Shown piece by piece: positions 32,277 to 41,149 of a DNA stretch of 64,000 bases. Location: NCBI RefSeq assembly GCF_900100375.1, contig NZ_FNEZ01000003.1:1-64000 (forward strand). Reading direction: 5' to 3'. The DNA comes from Flavobacterium noncentrifugens (GTDB lineage Bacteria; Bacteroidota; Bacteroidia; Flavobacteriales; Flavobacteriaceae). Position 1 is the stretch's first letter. Each line of letters begins with the position of its first letter. Below the pieces are notes generated by a model that was not told the origin of the DNA, did not search any database, and saw nothing but the letters and a program-made list of their open reading frames with translations. Made by a program: the position numbers and the translations under genes.

Positions 32277-32966
32277 ATGTCAAAAATTATTTCAAGCTTT
32301 TTCTTAATTACTTTCCTTAGTTTGTATTCTATTGCAGCAAACAGCCAAAAAAGCGTTGTTCGTTTTGGCGTAACGCTCGGCGCGACAAATTACATCACTG
32401 ATACGAATTTACTGTTTTCAAAATCACAACCCGGATTTGAAACCGGAATTGTAGCTTCCCAAATTTACAACGACCATTTCGAACTGATGATCGGCATCAA
32501 TTATGACCGCCATTACATGAAATTTGTTGGAAGGGAAACACCCGAAGCACCACCAGAAGACCTGAAATTCATGCTCGAAAACCTTAATATTCCCATTACG
32601 CTGAATTACAACTTCTGGGTGGTCAGCGATGATTTGCAGTTCGGGGTCAATACCGGGCCATCACTGAGTTTTTTCCACAATTACAAATTGCTTGACGAAA
32701 ATAAAAGCGGCTATTACCTCGATCCGCTTTACGCCGATCCCGACGATTTGGCTTTCGATACCCAAAACAGCAAGGTTTCTTTTAATGTATTTTACAGCGT
32801 CGGGCTAAGCGCCGAATATAAGAAACTGATGCTGATGGCGCGGTATTACACCAGCCTTACCGACCCATACCGACAGGCATCAATCTATTCTACCGTTTCA
32901 GAAATTAAAGGAAGAGACTCATATTATACCCTGGCGCTTACCTATTTTTTCGATTTCCGAAATTAA
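32277..32966 (+). CDS. Outer-membrane beta-barrel protein (PorT-like)
   Basis: The protein has 229 residues. An N-terminal signal peptide (ISSFFLITFLSLYSIAANSQ) precedes alternating strands with conserved aromatics (VVRFGVTLGATNYITD, HFELMIGINYDRHYMKF, LNIPITLNYNFW) and a final strand ending ALTYFFDFRN, where the terminal aromatic region suits barrel assembly. It fits the porT/outer membrane beta-barrel family. The role is not known; the name PorT-like only describes the fold. Confidence 0.8.
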   Translation: MSKIISSFFLITFLSLYSIAANSQKSVVRFGVTLGATNYITDTNLLFSKSQPGFETGIVASQIYNDHFELMIGINYDRHYMKFVGRETPEAPPEDLKFMLENLNIPITLNYNFWVVSDDLQFGVNTGPSLSFFHNYKLLDENKSGYYLDPLYADPDDLAFDTQNSKVSFNVFYSVGLSAEYKKLMLMARYYTSLTDPYRQASIYSTVSEIKGRDSYYTLALTYFFDFRN

Positions 32967-33040
32967 TGCTGACGATTTAAGTTCCCGCAAAATTTTTAAA
33001 AATATTTGCCAATTTAAATTCATAAAACTATCCAATCCCT

Positions 33041-33048
33041 TATTTTTG
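33041..33048 (+). promoter_or_regulatory. Promoter -7 core for rlmD
   Basis: TATTTTTG matches TAnnTTTG but lies only 4 bases before the ATG. If used, the mRNA would have almost no leader. No good -33 is seen. Confidence 0.35.
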
Positions 33049-33052
33049 CCCC

Positions 33053-34465
33053 ATGGCAAAGAAAAATACCGACAAACTTAGTTTTGAATATATAAAAGTC
33101 CTCGATGCAGGCGCAAAAGGCGTTTCAGTTGCGAAAGCTCCTGACGGAAAAGTAATTTTTATCCCCAATGTCGTTCCCGGAGATGTCGTGGATGTGCAGA
33201 CTTTTAAAAAGCGCAAAGCATATTACGAAGGAAAAGCGACGCATTTCCATGAATTTTCAGAACACCGCATTGATGCGGTTTGCGAATATTTCGGAACCTG
33301 CGGTGGCTGCAAATGGCAGAACATGAAGTACAGCCAGCAGTTGTTTTACAAACAAAATGAGGTCAAAAATCATTTACAGCGCATCGGGAAAGTCGAACTT
33401 CCGGAATTCGAGCCCATTTTAGGTTCGGAAAAACAATTTTTCTACAGGAATAAAATGGAATTCTCGTTCTCGAATGCCCGTTGGCTCACCGAAGCCGAAA
33501 TTGGCAGCGTGGGCGAACTCGACAATAAAAACGCACTTGGTTTCCACATCCCGAAAATGTGGGACAAAATCCTCGACATCCATAAATGTTACCTTCAGGA
33601 AGATCCGTCAAACGATATCAGAAATGCGGTGCGCCATTTTGCAAATGCAAACAACCTTACTTTTTTCAATCCGAGGCATCACGAAGGTTTGTTGCGGACT
33701 TTAATGATTAGAACCGCTTCAACTGGTGAAACCATGGTTTTGATCCAGTTTTTCGAAGACAATAAAGAAGCCCGCGAATTGCTGCTGAATTTCCTTGCGG
33801 ATAAATTCCCGAACATTACGTCGCTTCAATATGTGATTAATGGCAAGCCGAACGATACGATTTACGATCAAGATGTCAAGCTTTTTAAAGGCCGCGATTA
33901 CATCCTTGAGGAAATGGAAGGCCTACATTTTAGCATCAACGCCAAATCATTTTACCAGACCAATTCGGAACAGGCTTACGAATTGTATAAGATTACACGT
34001 GACTTTGCCGGATTGACCGGAAACGAACTCGTATACGATTTGTATACCGGAACGGGAACGATCGCACAATTCGTATCCAAACAAGCAAAAAAAGTCATCG
34101 GTGTCGAATCGGTGCCTGAAGCGATTTTAGATGCAAAAGCCAATGCCGAGAGAAACGGGATCACGAACTGCGAATTTTACGTAGGCGACATGAAAGTCGT
34201 CTTCAATGAAAATTTCATCGCACAACACGGCCATCCGGATGTCATCATTACAGATCCGCCACGCGACGGCATGCACAAAGATGTCATCGACCAGATCTTG
34301 AACATCGCCCCGGAAAAAATCGTTTATGTGAGCTGCAATTCGGCTACACAGGCGCGCGACCTGGCTTTGATGGACGCCGTTTACAAAGTAACACGCGTGC
34401 GTCCGGTGGATATGTTTCCGCAAACGCACCATGTTGAAAATGTTGTACTTTTGGAAAAAAGATAA
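33053..34465 (+). CDS. rlmD: 23S rRNA (uracil-5-)-methyltransferase RlmD
   Basis: The protein has 470 residues. An N-terminal TRAM domain (about 10-60) is followed by an Fe-S Cys cluster (CEYFGTCGGCKW, near residue 77), then the SAM-binding core (LVYDLYTGTGTIAQFVSKQA) and the catalytic Cys in KIVYVSCNSATQARD (near 428). DPPRDG is present. Known: it makes m5U1939 in 23S rRNA, or the related m5U747; RlmD and RlmCD paralogues cannot be separated with certainty by eye. It heads a cluster with DUF6452 and DUF6048 genes, as usual in Flavobacteriaceae. Confidence 0.93.
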   Translation: MAKKNTDKLSFEYIKVLDAGAKGVSVAKAPDGKVIFIPNVVPGDVVDVQTFKKRKAYYEGKATHFHEFSEHRIDAVCEYFGTCGGCKWQNMKYSQQLFYKQNEVKNHLQRIGKVELPEFEPILGSEKQFFYRNKMEFSFSNARWLTEAEIGSVGELDNKNALGFHIPKMWDKILDIHKCYLQEDPSNDIRNAVRHFANANNLTFFNPRHHEGLLRTLMIRTASTGETMVLIQFFEDNKEARELLLNFLADKFPNITSLQYVINGKPNDTIYDQDVKLFKGRDYILEEMEGLHFSINAKSFYQTNSEQAYELYKITRDFAGLTGNELVYDLYTGTGTIAQFVSKQAKKVIGVESVPEAILDAKANAERNGITNCEFYVGDMKVVFNENFIAQHGHPDVIITDPPRDGMHKDVIDQILNIAPEKIVYVSCNSATQARDLALMDAVYKVTRVRPVDMFPQTHHVENVVLLEKR

Positions 34466-34473
34466 TCTGCCAA

Positions 34474-35028
34474 ATGAAAAAAATTGCAGCAATACTGGCC
34501 ATGGTTTTATTGGTAAACGGATTTTCGGCCTGTGAAAAGGACGATATCTGTGCCGATACGACGCCCACTACACCAAGGCTGATCATCGAATTTTACCTCA
34601 AAGGCTCGGCAGCAACGCTGAAACCGGTGACGAATTTAAAAGTTGTTGGCGACGGCATGGAAAACGGCATTGTTTTCAATCCAACAGCAACAGGAGAAGC
34701 CCAATATCTTACCAATGACAGTAAAGTTGCCATTCCGCTTGACCTTTCAAAAGATACGGTCGCTTACGATTTTACGCTAAATGCCAACGATACCATAACC
34801 AACAGAACAGACCGCCTGGTTTTTAATTACACCCGAAACCAATTTTATGTGTCACGCGCCTGCGGTTATAAAATGCTGTTTACGCTGAACAACCTTCCTG
34901 GGCTTCCATCGGCATACATCTTAAACAATACGCAACCTGCAGTAGCCGGAAACTGGATTTCAAGGGTATCGGTTCAAACTTATAACATCAATAATGAAGA
35001 TGAAACGCACATTAAAATTTACTTTTAG
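34474..35028 (+). CDS. DUF6452 family lipoprotein
   Basis: The protein has 184 residues. It has a lipoprotein signal (AAILAMVLLVNGFSACEKDD, Cys near residue 20) and the conserved CEKDDICADTTPTTPRLIIE motif of DUF6452, whose members lie between rlmD and a DUF6048 gene. The C-terminus is a beta-sandwich-like fold. It overlaps the next gene by 35 bases. The function is unknown, but its linkage to rlmD and to the DUF6048 barrel is conserved in the family. Confidence 0.85.
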   Translation: MKKIAAILAMVLLVNGFSACEKDDICADTTPTTPRLIIEFYLKGSAATLKPVTNLKVVGDGMENGIVFNPTATGEAQYLTNDSKVAIPLDLSKDTVAYDFTLNANDTITNRTDRLVFNYTRNQFYVSRACGYKMLFTLNNLPGLPSAYILNNTQPAVAGNWISRVSVQTYNINNEDETHIKIYF

Positions 35029-35737
35029 CATTTGCCTGCTGCTTGCTGCGTTTCTTGTGAATGCCCAGGGCGAACAGAAGAAAGACAGCGTTGCACCTCC
35101 AAAAATCAGCAGGTACGGACTGCGTGTGGGCATCGATCTTTTTAAACTGTCAAGATCTTTTTACGAAAAAGATTATAAAGGACTGGAAATCGTCGGGGAT
35201 TACCGTTTGACGAAAAGTTATTACCTCGCAGGTGAAATCGGAAATGAAAATAAAACTGTTAAAGACGATCATCTCGATTTTACGACTAAAGGCACTTATT
35301 TTAAAGCCGGTTTTAATTACAATACGTATGAAAACTGGCTCGATATGGAAAATGTAATTTACGTTGGGTTGCGTTACGGTGTAAGTACGTTTAGCCAGAC
35401 TTTAAACAGCTATCAGATTTACAATGCGAATCCTTATTTTGCAGAGCCGCCGGCGATTCAAAGTGCTGAAAAATTCAGCGGATTGTCTGCGCAATGGGTT
35501 GAATTCGTAGCAGGTGTTAATGCTAAAGTCTTCAATAACATTTATGTTGGATTCAGCTTCAGGATCAATAAACTGGTAGCCAATAAAAAACCATCTGGAT
35601 TTGACAACCTTTACATTCCGGGCTTTAATCGCACTTACGATGGTGACTTCGGCGTTGGGTTCAATTATACGGTATCATATTTTATTCCGTTGTACAAAAC
35701 AAAATCGGCTGTAGCCAACAACAAAGTTAAAAAATAA
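34994..35737 (+). CDS. DUF6048 family outer-membrane protein
   Basis: The protein has 247 residues with a signal peptide (FTFSICLLLAAFLVNAQGEQ). The mature part has amphipathic strands (RYGLRVGIDLFKLSRSFYEK, YKGLEIVGDYRLTKSYYL, GTYFKAGFNYNTYENWLD) and is likely an outer-membrane barrel. The start lies inside the DUF6452 gene, so translation may be coupled. The function is unknown. Confidence 0.85.
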   Translation: MKMKRTLKFTFSICLLLAAFLVNAQGEQKKDSVAPPKISRYGLRVGIDLFKLSRSFYEKDYKGLEIVGDYRLTKSYYLAGEIGNENKTVKDDHLDFTTKGTYFKAGFNYNTYENWLDMENVIYVGLRYGVSTFSQTLNSYQIYNANPYFAEPPAIQSAEKFSGLSAQWVEFVAGVNAKVFNNIYVGFSFRINKLVANKKPSGFDNLYIPGFNRTYDGDFGVGFNYTVSYFIPLYKTKSAVANNKVKK

Positions 35738-35743
35738 ACGCAG

Positions 35744-35977
35744 TTATTTGATTTCGCGGATTCCTTTTAGAAATAGCCATTTCATAAACATTTTATCGCC
35801 GTCCTTTGTACGTATCACCTGAAATTTCGGCGAAATCAACGTGCCTACTACAAACGCTGTAAACGGAACCCAGAGTCCGGTTAAATTCGTGTATTTCCCA
35901 ATCAGGAAGCGAAATAAGATGAATAATGCGGCAAAACACATCAGTTGAAACAGGAATGCTTTTGTTCTTAAACTCAT
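35744..35977 (-). CDS. Small membrane protein
   Basis: The protein has 77 residues with two membrane helices (FQLMCFAALFILFRFLIG; TGLWVPFTAFVVGTLISP) and a basic C-terminus. It ends 6 bases from the DUF6048 stop in a convergent pair, and lies 1 base after the THUMP methyltransferase gene on the same strand, so they probably form an operon. Function unknown. Confidence 0.65.
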   Translation of the reverse strand: MSLRTKAFLFQLMCFAALFILFRFLIGKYTNLTGLWVPFTAFVVGTLISPKFQVIRTKDGDKMFMKWLFLKGIREIK

Positions 35978-35978
35978 T

Positions 35979-37148
35979 TTAATCTTCGATTGGATTCATA
36001 AATTTTGCGCGCTTGCTGCCTTCATACATTTCGTATTTGACCAACCTCGCTTCTAAACTTCCGTTAAATAATTTAATTTTTCTTGATGGCTTTAAGCCGA
36101 CAAACTTCAAAGCTTCGAGATTTGCGGTAATAAACCACGCATTTGTTCCCGGATAGCTTTTCTTTAAAGTGTCGCCGATAGTGGCATAAAAGCGCTCCAT
36201 CTGAATGTCGATCCTTTCGCCATAAGGCGGATTAAAAGCCATGTGCAGCGGGCCTTTGGTTTCTTTTTCGGTATCAAAAAAATCGCGTTCTTCTATTTTG
36301 ATGTATTCGTCGAGATTGGCATTTTTGATGTTGTCTTTCGCTTTTTGAACGGCCGAAGGCGCTTTGTCATATCCGGTAATGGTGTAATGAAATTCGCGGA
36401 CTTTCTTCAAAAGCGAATCGGTCACCACATCAAATAACTGGTTGTCCCAGTCGCTCCATTTTTCAAATGCGAATTCTTTTCTGTTGATGTTTGCAGGAAT
36501 GTTGCAGGCGATCATTGCGGCTTCGGCCAATAAGGTTCCGCTTCCGCACATCGGATCCAGGAAATCGCCTTGTCCGTCCCAGCCTGAAAGCAACAACATT
36601 CCGGCACCCAAAACTTCATTGATCGGAGCGATATTTGTCGCCGTACGATAACCCCTGTGGTGCAATGAAGCGCCAGAAGTATCTAACGCCACCGAACACT
36701 GGTCTTTGTCAATATGGATGTTGATGCGTACATCCGGATGGTCTTTATCCACGCTTGGCCGCTGCCCTGTCCTGGTACGAAACTGGTCGACAATGGCATC
36801 TTTGGTTTTTTGCGACACAAATTCGGTATGGTTGAATTTATCGGAATGCACCGTCGAATCGATCACAAAAGTCATATTCGAATTCATGTAATTCGCCCAA
36901 TTGATGCCAGAAATCCCTTTATATAGGCTTTCTTCATTGGTTACCCGGAAATGATAGATCGGTTTCAGGATCTTCAAAGCGGTGCGCAGCGCGATGTTTG
37001 CTTTGTACATAAATCCTTTATCACCAATAAAACTGACCATTCTGATGCCCGGCGTTACGTCCTGAGCACCAAGTTGCAGCAATTCTTTTTCCAATATTTC
37101 TTCAAAACCAAAAAAGGTTTTGGCAATCATTCTAAAATTATTTTCCAT
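35979..37148 (-). CDS. THUMP-domain RNA methyltransferase (RlmL-like)
   Basis: The protein has 389 residues from the ATG at 37148 (eight more residues are possible). The N-terminal THUMP region (FFGFEEILEKELLQLGAQDV, then AALKILKPIYHF) is followed by a methyltransferase core: DFLDPMCGSGTLLAEAAMIA (motif I) and HMAFNPPYGERI (motif IV, NPPY). Known: it is the N-terminal half equivalent of RlmL (m2G2445 of 23S rRNA); the NPPY motif suits N-methylation. Target inferred only. Confidence 0.88.
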   Translation of the reverse strand: MENNFRMIAKTFFGFEEILEKELLQLGAQDVTPGIRMVSFIGDKGFMYKANIALRTALKILKPIYHFRVTNEESLYKGISGINWANYMNSNMTFVIDSTVHSDKFNHTEFVSQKTKDAIVDQFRTRTGQRPSVDKDHPDVRINIHIDKDQCSVALDTSGASLHHRGYRTATNIAPINEVLGAGMLLLSGWDGQGDFLDPMCGSGTLLAEAAMIACNIPANINRKEFAFEKWSDWDNQLFDVVTDSLLKKVREFHYTITGYDKAPSAVQKAKDNIKNANLDEYIKIEERDFFDTEKETKGPLHMAFNPPYGERIDIQMERFYATIGDTLKKSYPGTNAWFITANLEALKFVGLKPSRKIKLFNGSLEARLVKYEMYEGSKRAKFMNPIED

Positions 37149-37180
37149 TGTAAAATCAGGTATTCCGTGCAAAAATACAC

Positions 37181-37188
37181 TAAATTTG
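37181..37188 (+). promoter_or_regulatory. Promoter -7 core
   Basis: TAAATTTG matches TAnnTTTG, 18 bases before the ATG of the methyltransferase at 37207. Confidence 0.5.
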
Positions 37189-37206
37189 CAGTCCTAATTA
37201 CTGAAT

Positions 37207-37938
37207 ATGCAAAAAGAAGTCAATAACTGGTTTGCCTCTTGGTTTGACACGCCGTATTACCACATTTTATACAAGGATCGGAATTACCGTGAAGCCCAGC
37301 TTTTTATGGACAACCTGACACATTACCTGAACCTTCCCGAAAAAGCAAAAGTCCTTGATCTTGCCTGTGGAAAAGGCCGCCATTCGATTTACCTGAACCA
37401 GTTGGGCTATGATGTTTTAGGCGTCGACCTGTCTGAAAACAGCATTGAAGAAGCAAAAAAGAATACCAACGACCACCTGCATTTCAAGGTACACGACATG
37501 CGTGTGCCGTTCGATGAAAAATATGACGCGATTTTTAATCTTTTCACAAGTTTTGGATATTTCGAAAATGAAAGCGACAATCTAAAGACGCTCGTTGCTA
37601 TTAAGGAAAGCCTTTCGGATTACGGATTTGCAGTAATTGATTTTATGAATGTACCGCACGTCATTGCAAACCTGGTTCCTGAAGAAACAAAAACGGTTGA
37701 AGGAATCGATTTCCAGATCAAACGTTTCCACATCGACGGTTATATTTACAAGGAAATTGATTTTGTAGATAAAGGCGAAAAGTTTCATTTTACCGAAAAA
37801 GTTAAAGCGCTGACTTTACAAGATTTTCAGCAATTGATGGAAGAAGCCGGAATTTACCTGCTGGATACTTTCGGGGATTACAAACTCAAGAAATTCCACA
37901 AAACGGAAAGCGAACGCCTGATCATGATTTTCAAATAA
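37207..37938 (+). CDS. SAM-dependent methyltransferase
   Basis: The protein has 243 residues. Class I motifs: AKVLDLACGKGRHSIYLN (motif I), GVDLSENSIEEAK (motif II) and IFNLFTSFGYF (motif IV-like). The family resembles small-molecule methyltransferases (UbiE/COQ5-like). It is separated by 1 base from the ZIP gene, so the two are likely one operon. The substrate cannot be predicted. Confidence 0.88.
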   Translation: MQKEVNNWFASWFDTPYYHILYKDRNYREAQLFMDNLTHYLNLPEKAKVLDLACGKGRHSIYLNQLGYDVLGVDLSENSIEEAKKNTNDHLHFKVHDMRVPFDEKYDAIFNLFTSFGYFENESDNLKTLVAIKESLSDYGFAVIDFMNVPHVIANLVPEETKTVEGIDFQIKRFHIDGYIYKEIDFVDKGEKFHFTEKVKALTLQDFQQLMEEAGIYLLDTFGDYKLKKFHKTESERLIMIFK

Positions 37939-37939
37939 T

Positions 37940-38632
37940 ATGAATTACCTGTTGCCTTTATTATCGGTGCTTTTGGGTTACGGAATTGCTTTGGTGATCA
38001 AACCCGAGAAGAAAAAAAACCTCAAATTATTGCTGGCGTTCAGCGGTGCGTTCTTATTGTCTTTAACCGTGATGCATTTGCTTCCGGAAGTTTATGAAGC
38101 AGCGCATCACAACGAAAAAAACGGGCATACTGCCAATGTTGGCATCTTCATTATGGTTGGGATTTTATTCCAGATCATACTCGAATTTTTCTCTAAAGGC
38201 GCAGAACACGGGCATGTACACGGGCATGAAGAAATGCACCAAATGCCATGGTTGTTGTTCATCAGTCTTTGCATCCACGCGTTGCTTGAAGGTTTTCCGG
38301 TGAGCCACCACCACGATCTTGCGATTGGGATTGCGATCCATCATTTGCCGATCGCGATTATCCTGACTTCATTTTTTGTAAATGCCAAACTCAACAAAAC
38401 CGTGATTTTTATCTTTATGGTTTCGTTTGCTTTTATGACGCCAATCGGGACTATGATTGCACAGTACTTACCGGCATTGAATATGTATTACACTGAAATT
38501 ACAGCGGTAGTCATCGGAATTTTATTCCACATTTCATCGACGATCATCTTTGAAACCAGCGAAGGCCACAAATTCAACATTGCAAAAGTTTCGATGATCA
38601 TACTTGGAATCATACTTGCTTGCTTCGTATAA
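37940..38632 (+). CDS. ZIP family metal transporter
   Basis: The protein has 230 residues and about seven or eight membrane helices. A His-rich loop (EHGHVHGHEEMHQMPW) and the helix with HALLEGFPVSHHHDLAIGIA followed by IHHLP are hallmarks of ZIP carriers; the HxxxEG residues form the binuclear metal site. Known: import of zinc or related divalent metals. It follows the methyltransferase gene without a gap. Confidence 0.92.
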   Translation: MNYLLPLLSVLLGYGIALVIKPEKKKNLKLLLAFSGAFLLSLTVMHLLPEVYEAAHHNEKNGHTANVGIFIMVGILFQIILEFFSKGAEHGHVHGHEEMHQMPWLLFISLCIHALLEGFPVSHHHDLAIGIAIHHLPIAIILTSFFVNAKLNKTVIFIFMVSFAFMTPIGTMIAQYLPALNMYYTEITAVVIGILFHISSTIIFETSEGHKFNIAKVSMIILGIILACFV

Positions 38633-38721
38633 CTTTCAATAAAATCCTAATTATTCCGTGCTAAAAACGGATTAGATTTCACTTCTTGTTCCAGTTCAAT
38701 GCACATGCTTTCCGTCTGTCA

Positions 38722-38729
38722 TAAATTTG
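38722..38729 (+). promoter_or_regulatory. Promoter -7 core
   Basis: TAAATTTG matches TAnnTTTG. It lies just before the VOC gene and supports the ATG at 38757 rather than one at 38727. Confidence 0.55.
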
Positions 38730-38756
38730 TACCATAAACCAATTACAATTTTAATC

Positions 38757-39695
38757 ATGGAAAATCAAATATTAGGCATTCATCACATCACGGCCATTGC
38801 CGGAAATGCACAACGCAATTTCAACTTTTATTCAAAAATATTAGGACTGCGATTTATTAAAAAAACAGTCAACTTCGACGATCCCGGAACCTATCATTTT
38901 TATTTTGGTGATGAAATCGGAAGCGCCGGAACAATCCTAACATTTTTTCCTTGGGGCGACAGCATCCAGCAAGGCCGGAAAGGTTCGGGAATGGCTACTG
39001 AGATCGGGTATTCTGTACCAAAAGGAAGCCTGGATTTCTGGGTCAACCGATTTGAAAAATACAATGTCATTTACAACAAGCCGTCTGAAAAGTTCGGGGA
39101 AAAATACCTGACATTCCTTGATCCGGACGGACTCAAACTGGAGCTTATCGAATCCAAAACCGAAGACCACAGAAAAGCCTGGCAAACAGATGAAGTCACT
39201 GCCGACGTTGCCACCAAAGGTTTTCACAACATTACATTGACACTCAAAAATATCAAACCAACCGCAGCGGTTTTAACCGAAATTTTCGGATACAAACTCA
39301 TCGAAAAAGAAGTCAACCGTTACCGTTATGCCACCGATGCCGTTGAAGGCGCAGCGATTGTTGATCTGGTTGAACTCGAAGATGAAAAACACGGCCATGT
39401 TGCAAATGGATCCGTACACCACGTTGCTTTCAGGGTAAAAAATGATGCCATGCTGATGCACTTCCGTGAAAAAATCGAAGCGTTCGGATTGAGCATTACC
39501 CCGCAAATCGACAGGCAGTATTTCCATTCGCTGTATTTCCGCGAACCAGGCGGCGTGTTGTTTGAAATCGCTACCGACAATCCCGGATTTACAATTGACG
39601 AAGCACTAGAAGATTTAGGTAAAGGCTTAAAACTGCCTGCGCAATACGAATCAAGGCGTACAGAAATCGAAAAAATCTTACCTCAAATCAACTAA
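38757..39695 (+). CDS. VOC family ring-cleaving dioxygenase-like protein
   Basis: The protein has 312 residues from the ATG at 38757. Two glyoxalase-type halves: ILGIHHITAIAGNAQRNFNF...DPGTYHFYF in the first and GFHNITLTLKNIKPT...VHHVAFRVKND in the second. The metal ligands His, His and Glu are seen (IHHITA, SVHHVAF, LFEIATD). Known: it is often annotated as a ring-cleaving dioxygenase, but the substrate is unknown. It is 2 bases from the GNAT gene, followed by an esterase: a common three-gene unit. Confidence 0.85.
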   Translation: MENQILGIHHITAIAGNAQRNFNFYSKILGLRFIKKTVNFDDPGTYHFYFGDEIGSAGTILTFFPWGDSIQQGRKGSGMATEIGYSVPKGSLDFWVNRFEKYNVIYNKPSEKFGEKYLTFLDPDGLKLELIESKTEDHRKAWQTDEVTADVATKGFHNITLTLKNIKPTAAVLTEIFGYKLIEKEVNRYRYATDAVEGAAIVDLVELEDEKHGHVANGSVHHVAFRVKNDAMLMHFREKIEAFGLSITPQIDRQYFHSLYFREPGGVLFEIATDNPGFTIDEALEDLGKGLKLPAQYESRRTEIEKILPQIN

Positions 39696-39697
39696 TT

Positions 39698-39991
39698 ATG
39701 GCCACTGTAAAATTAGAACTGAACGAGAAAAACCATGGCGGTTTCAACCTTTATGAAAACGATCTCAAAATTGGGGAAATGGTCATCAGCATTTCAAATA
39801 ACGAGCTAACTGTTTATCACACTGAAGTGGATGAAGCGTATGCCGGACAACGCCTGGCGAAAGTTTTGCTCGATGAAATGGTGAGTTACGTTCGGGCAAA
39901 TGCACTCAAAGTGATTCCGCTTTGCCCTTACGTATTTGCCCAATTTAAAAGGCATCCGGACGAATTTACCGATATCTGGAAGAAAAACTGA
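39698..39991 (+). CDS. GNAT-like N-acetyltransferase
   Basis: The protein has 97 residues, the short GNAT form (YjdJ-like). The acetyl-CoA loop is visible (YAGQRLAKVLLDEMV), as is VIPLCPYVFAQFKRHP near the end. Known: acetylation of small molecules or proteins. It is the second gene of the VOC-GNAT-esterase unit. Confidence 0.88.
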   Translation: MATVKLELNEKNHGGFNLYENDLKIGEMVISISNNELTVYHTEVDEAYAGQRLAKVLLDEMVSYVRANALKVIPLCPYVFAQFKRHPDEFTDIWKKN

Positions 39992-40011
39992 TTGCAAAAA
40001 TCAAATAAATT

Positions 40012-40620
40012 ATGGAAACAAAAATCATAAATTCAGGAAAATCAAATGCCTCAAAAGCTTTGATCCTTTTGCATGGGCGTGGCAGCAACGCATCGGATAT
40101 TTTATCGCTGGCACATCATCTGAACGTGAAGGATTTTGCGCTTTATGCTCCCGAAGCGCTTAACGGAAGCTGGTATCCACAATCATTTCTGGCAAAACCC
40201 GAAGAAAATGAACCATGGCTTTCGGCTTCATTGAAACTGGTTTCCAAAACCGTAGCGCAAATTGTAAAAGACGGCATCTCCAAGGAAAACATTTATTTCG
40301 CCGGATTTTCGCAAGGCGCGTGTCTGGTTGCAGAATATACATCACGCCATGCAACGAAATACGGTGGCATAGCCATCTTTACAGGCGGATTGATCGGAAA
40401 CCGCATTTACGAAGAAAATTATTCCGGGAATTTTGAAGGCACTCCGATTTTCATTGGCAGCAGCAATCCTGATTTTCACGTTCCGGTAGAACGCGTGTAT
40501 GCCACGACAAATATCCTGAAAAACTTAGGCGCAACCGTTACTGAAAAAATCTATGACAACGTTGGACATACGATTATTGCTGATGAAATAGAACGTGCGA
40601 ATGATCTTATATTTAATTGA
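40012..40620 (+). CDS. Carboxylesterase/phospholipase-like alpha/beta hydrolase
   Basis: The protein has 202 residues. The catalytic Ser is in AGFSQGACL, the oxyanion region in LLHGRGSNASDIL and the terminal His in VGHTI. The Asp is probably in DFHVP. It belongs to the small thioesterase/carboxylesterase group (dienelactone hydrolase-like). It is the third gene of the unit, 20 bases after the GNAT gene. The substrate is unknown. Confidence 0.9.
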   Translation: METKIINSGKSNASKALILLHGRGSNASDILSLAHHLNVKDFALYAPEALNGSWYPQSFLAKPEENEPWLSASLKLVSKTVAQIVKDGISKENIYFAGFSQGACLVAEYTSRHATKYGGIAIFTGGLIGNRIYEENYSGNFEGTPIFIGSSNPDFHVPVERVYATTNILKNLGATVTEKIYDNVGHTIIADEIERANDLIFN

Positions 40621-40631
40621 ACTTTAAAAAT

Positions 40632-41033
40632 TTAGCTTAAATTCTGGTTCATTTTCTCAACGATCCGATCGGTAAGTATGCTGTAATCAATAATATTCAC
40701 AGGTTTCAGGAAGAAATACACCGCGCCGAGTGCCATGGCTTTGTCACGTTCGAGATCACTGCCCTGCCCGGTTAAAATGACGACCGGAATGTGGTTCGTT
40801 CGTGGGTTGTTTTTCATCTGTTCGATGACATCGTTTCCGGAAAGCAGTGGCATCCGCATATCGGTCACCACAATATTCGGAAGCTTTTCTGAGGCATTCA
40901 GATAATCCAGGAATTCGGTTCCGCCTGAAAAAGATACAATTTCGATGTTGTCATAATTTTCGGTGAAAGCCGCATTAAAAATCTCCTGGTCATCGGGATC
41001 GTCATCTACAATGGCAATGAGGTATTTTTTCAT
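40632..41033 (-). CDS. Single-domain response regulator
   Basis: The protein has 133 residues. A receiver fold with the acidic pocket in VDDDPDDQE, the phospho-acceptor Asp in VVTDMRMP and the Lys in FFLKPVN. There is no output domain, so it works by relay or by protein contact. The DDDPDDQE motif places it with the Rcp1-like single-domain group found in bacteriophytochrome-type and PAS-kinase systems. The partner kinase is unknown; a PAS kinase at 58371 is one candidate in this window. Confidence 0.92.
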   Translation of the reverse strand: MKKYLIAIVDDDPDDQEIFNAAFTENYDNIEIVSFSGGTEFLDYLNASEKLPNIVVTDMRMPLLSGNDVIEQMKNNPRTNHIPVVILTGQGSDLERDKAMALGAVYFFLKPVNIIDYSILTDRIVEKMNQNLS

Positions 41034-41149
41034 TTGAGTTGCATTTGCGTAAAAGTAGCCTGCTTTAAAATGATACGGGTTACAGCATTTTCGATGACAT
41101 TTACATAATCTTCAGGATTGCTTCAAATGATCTGGCGCATTTAAACATA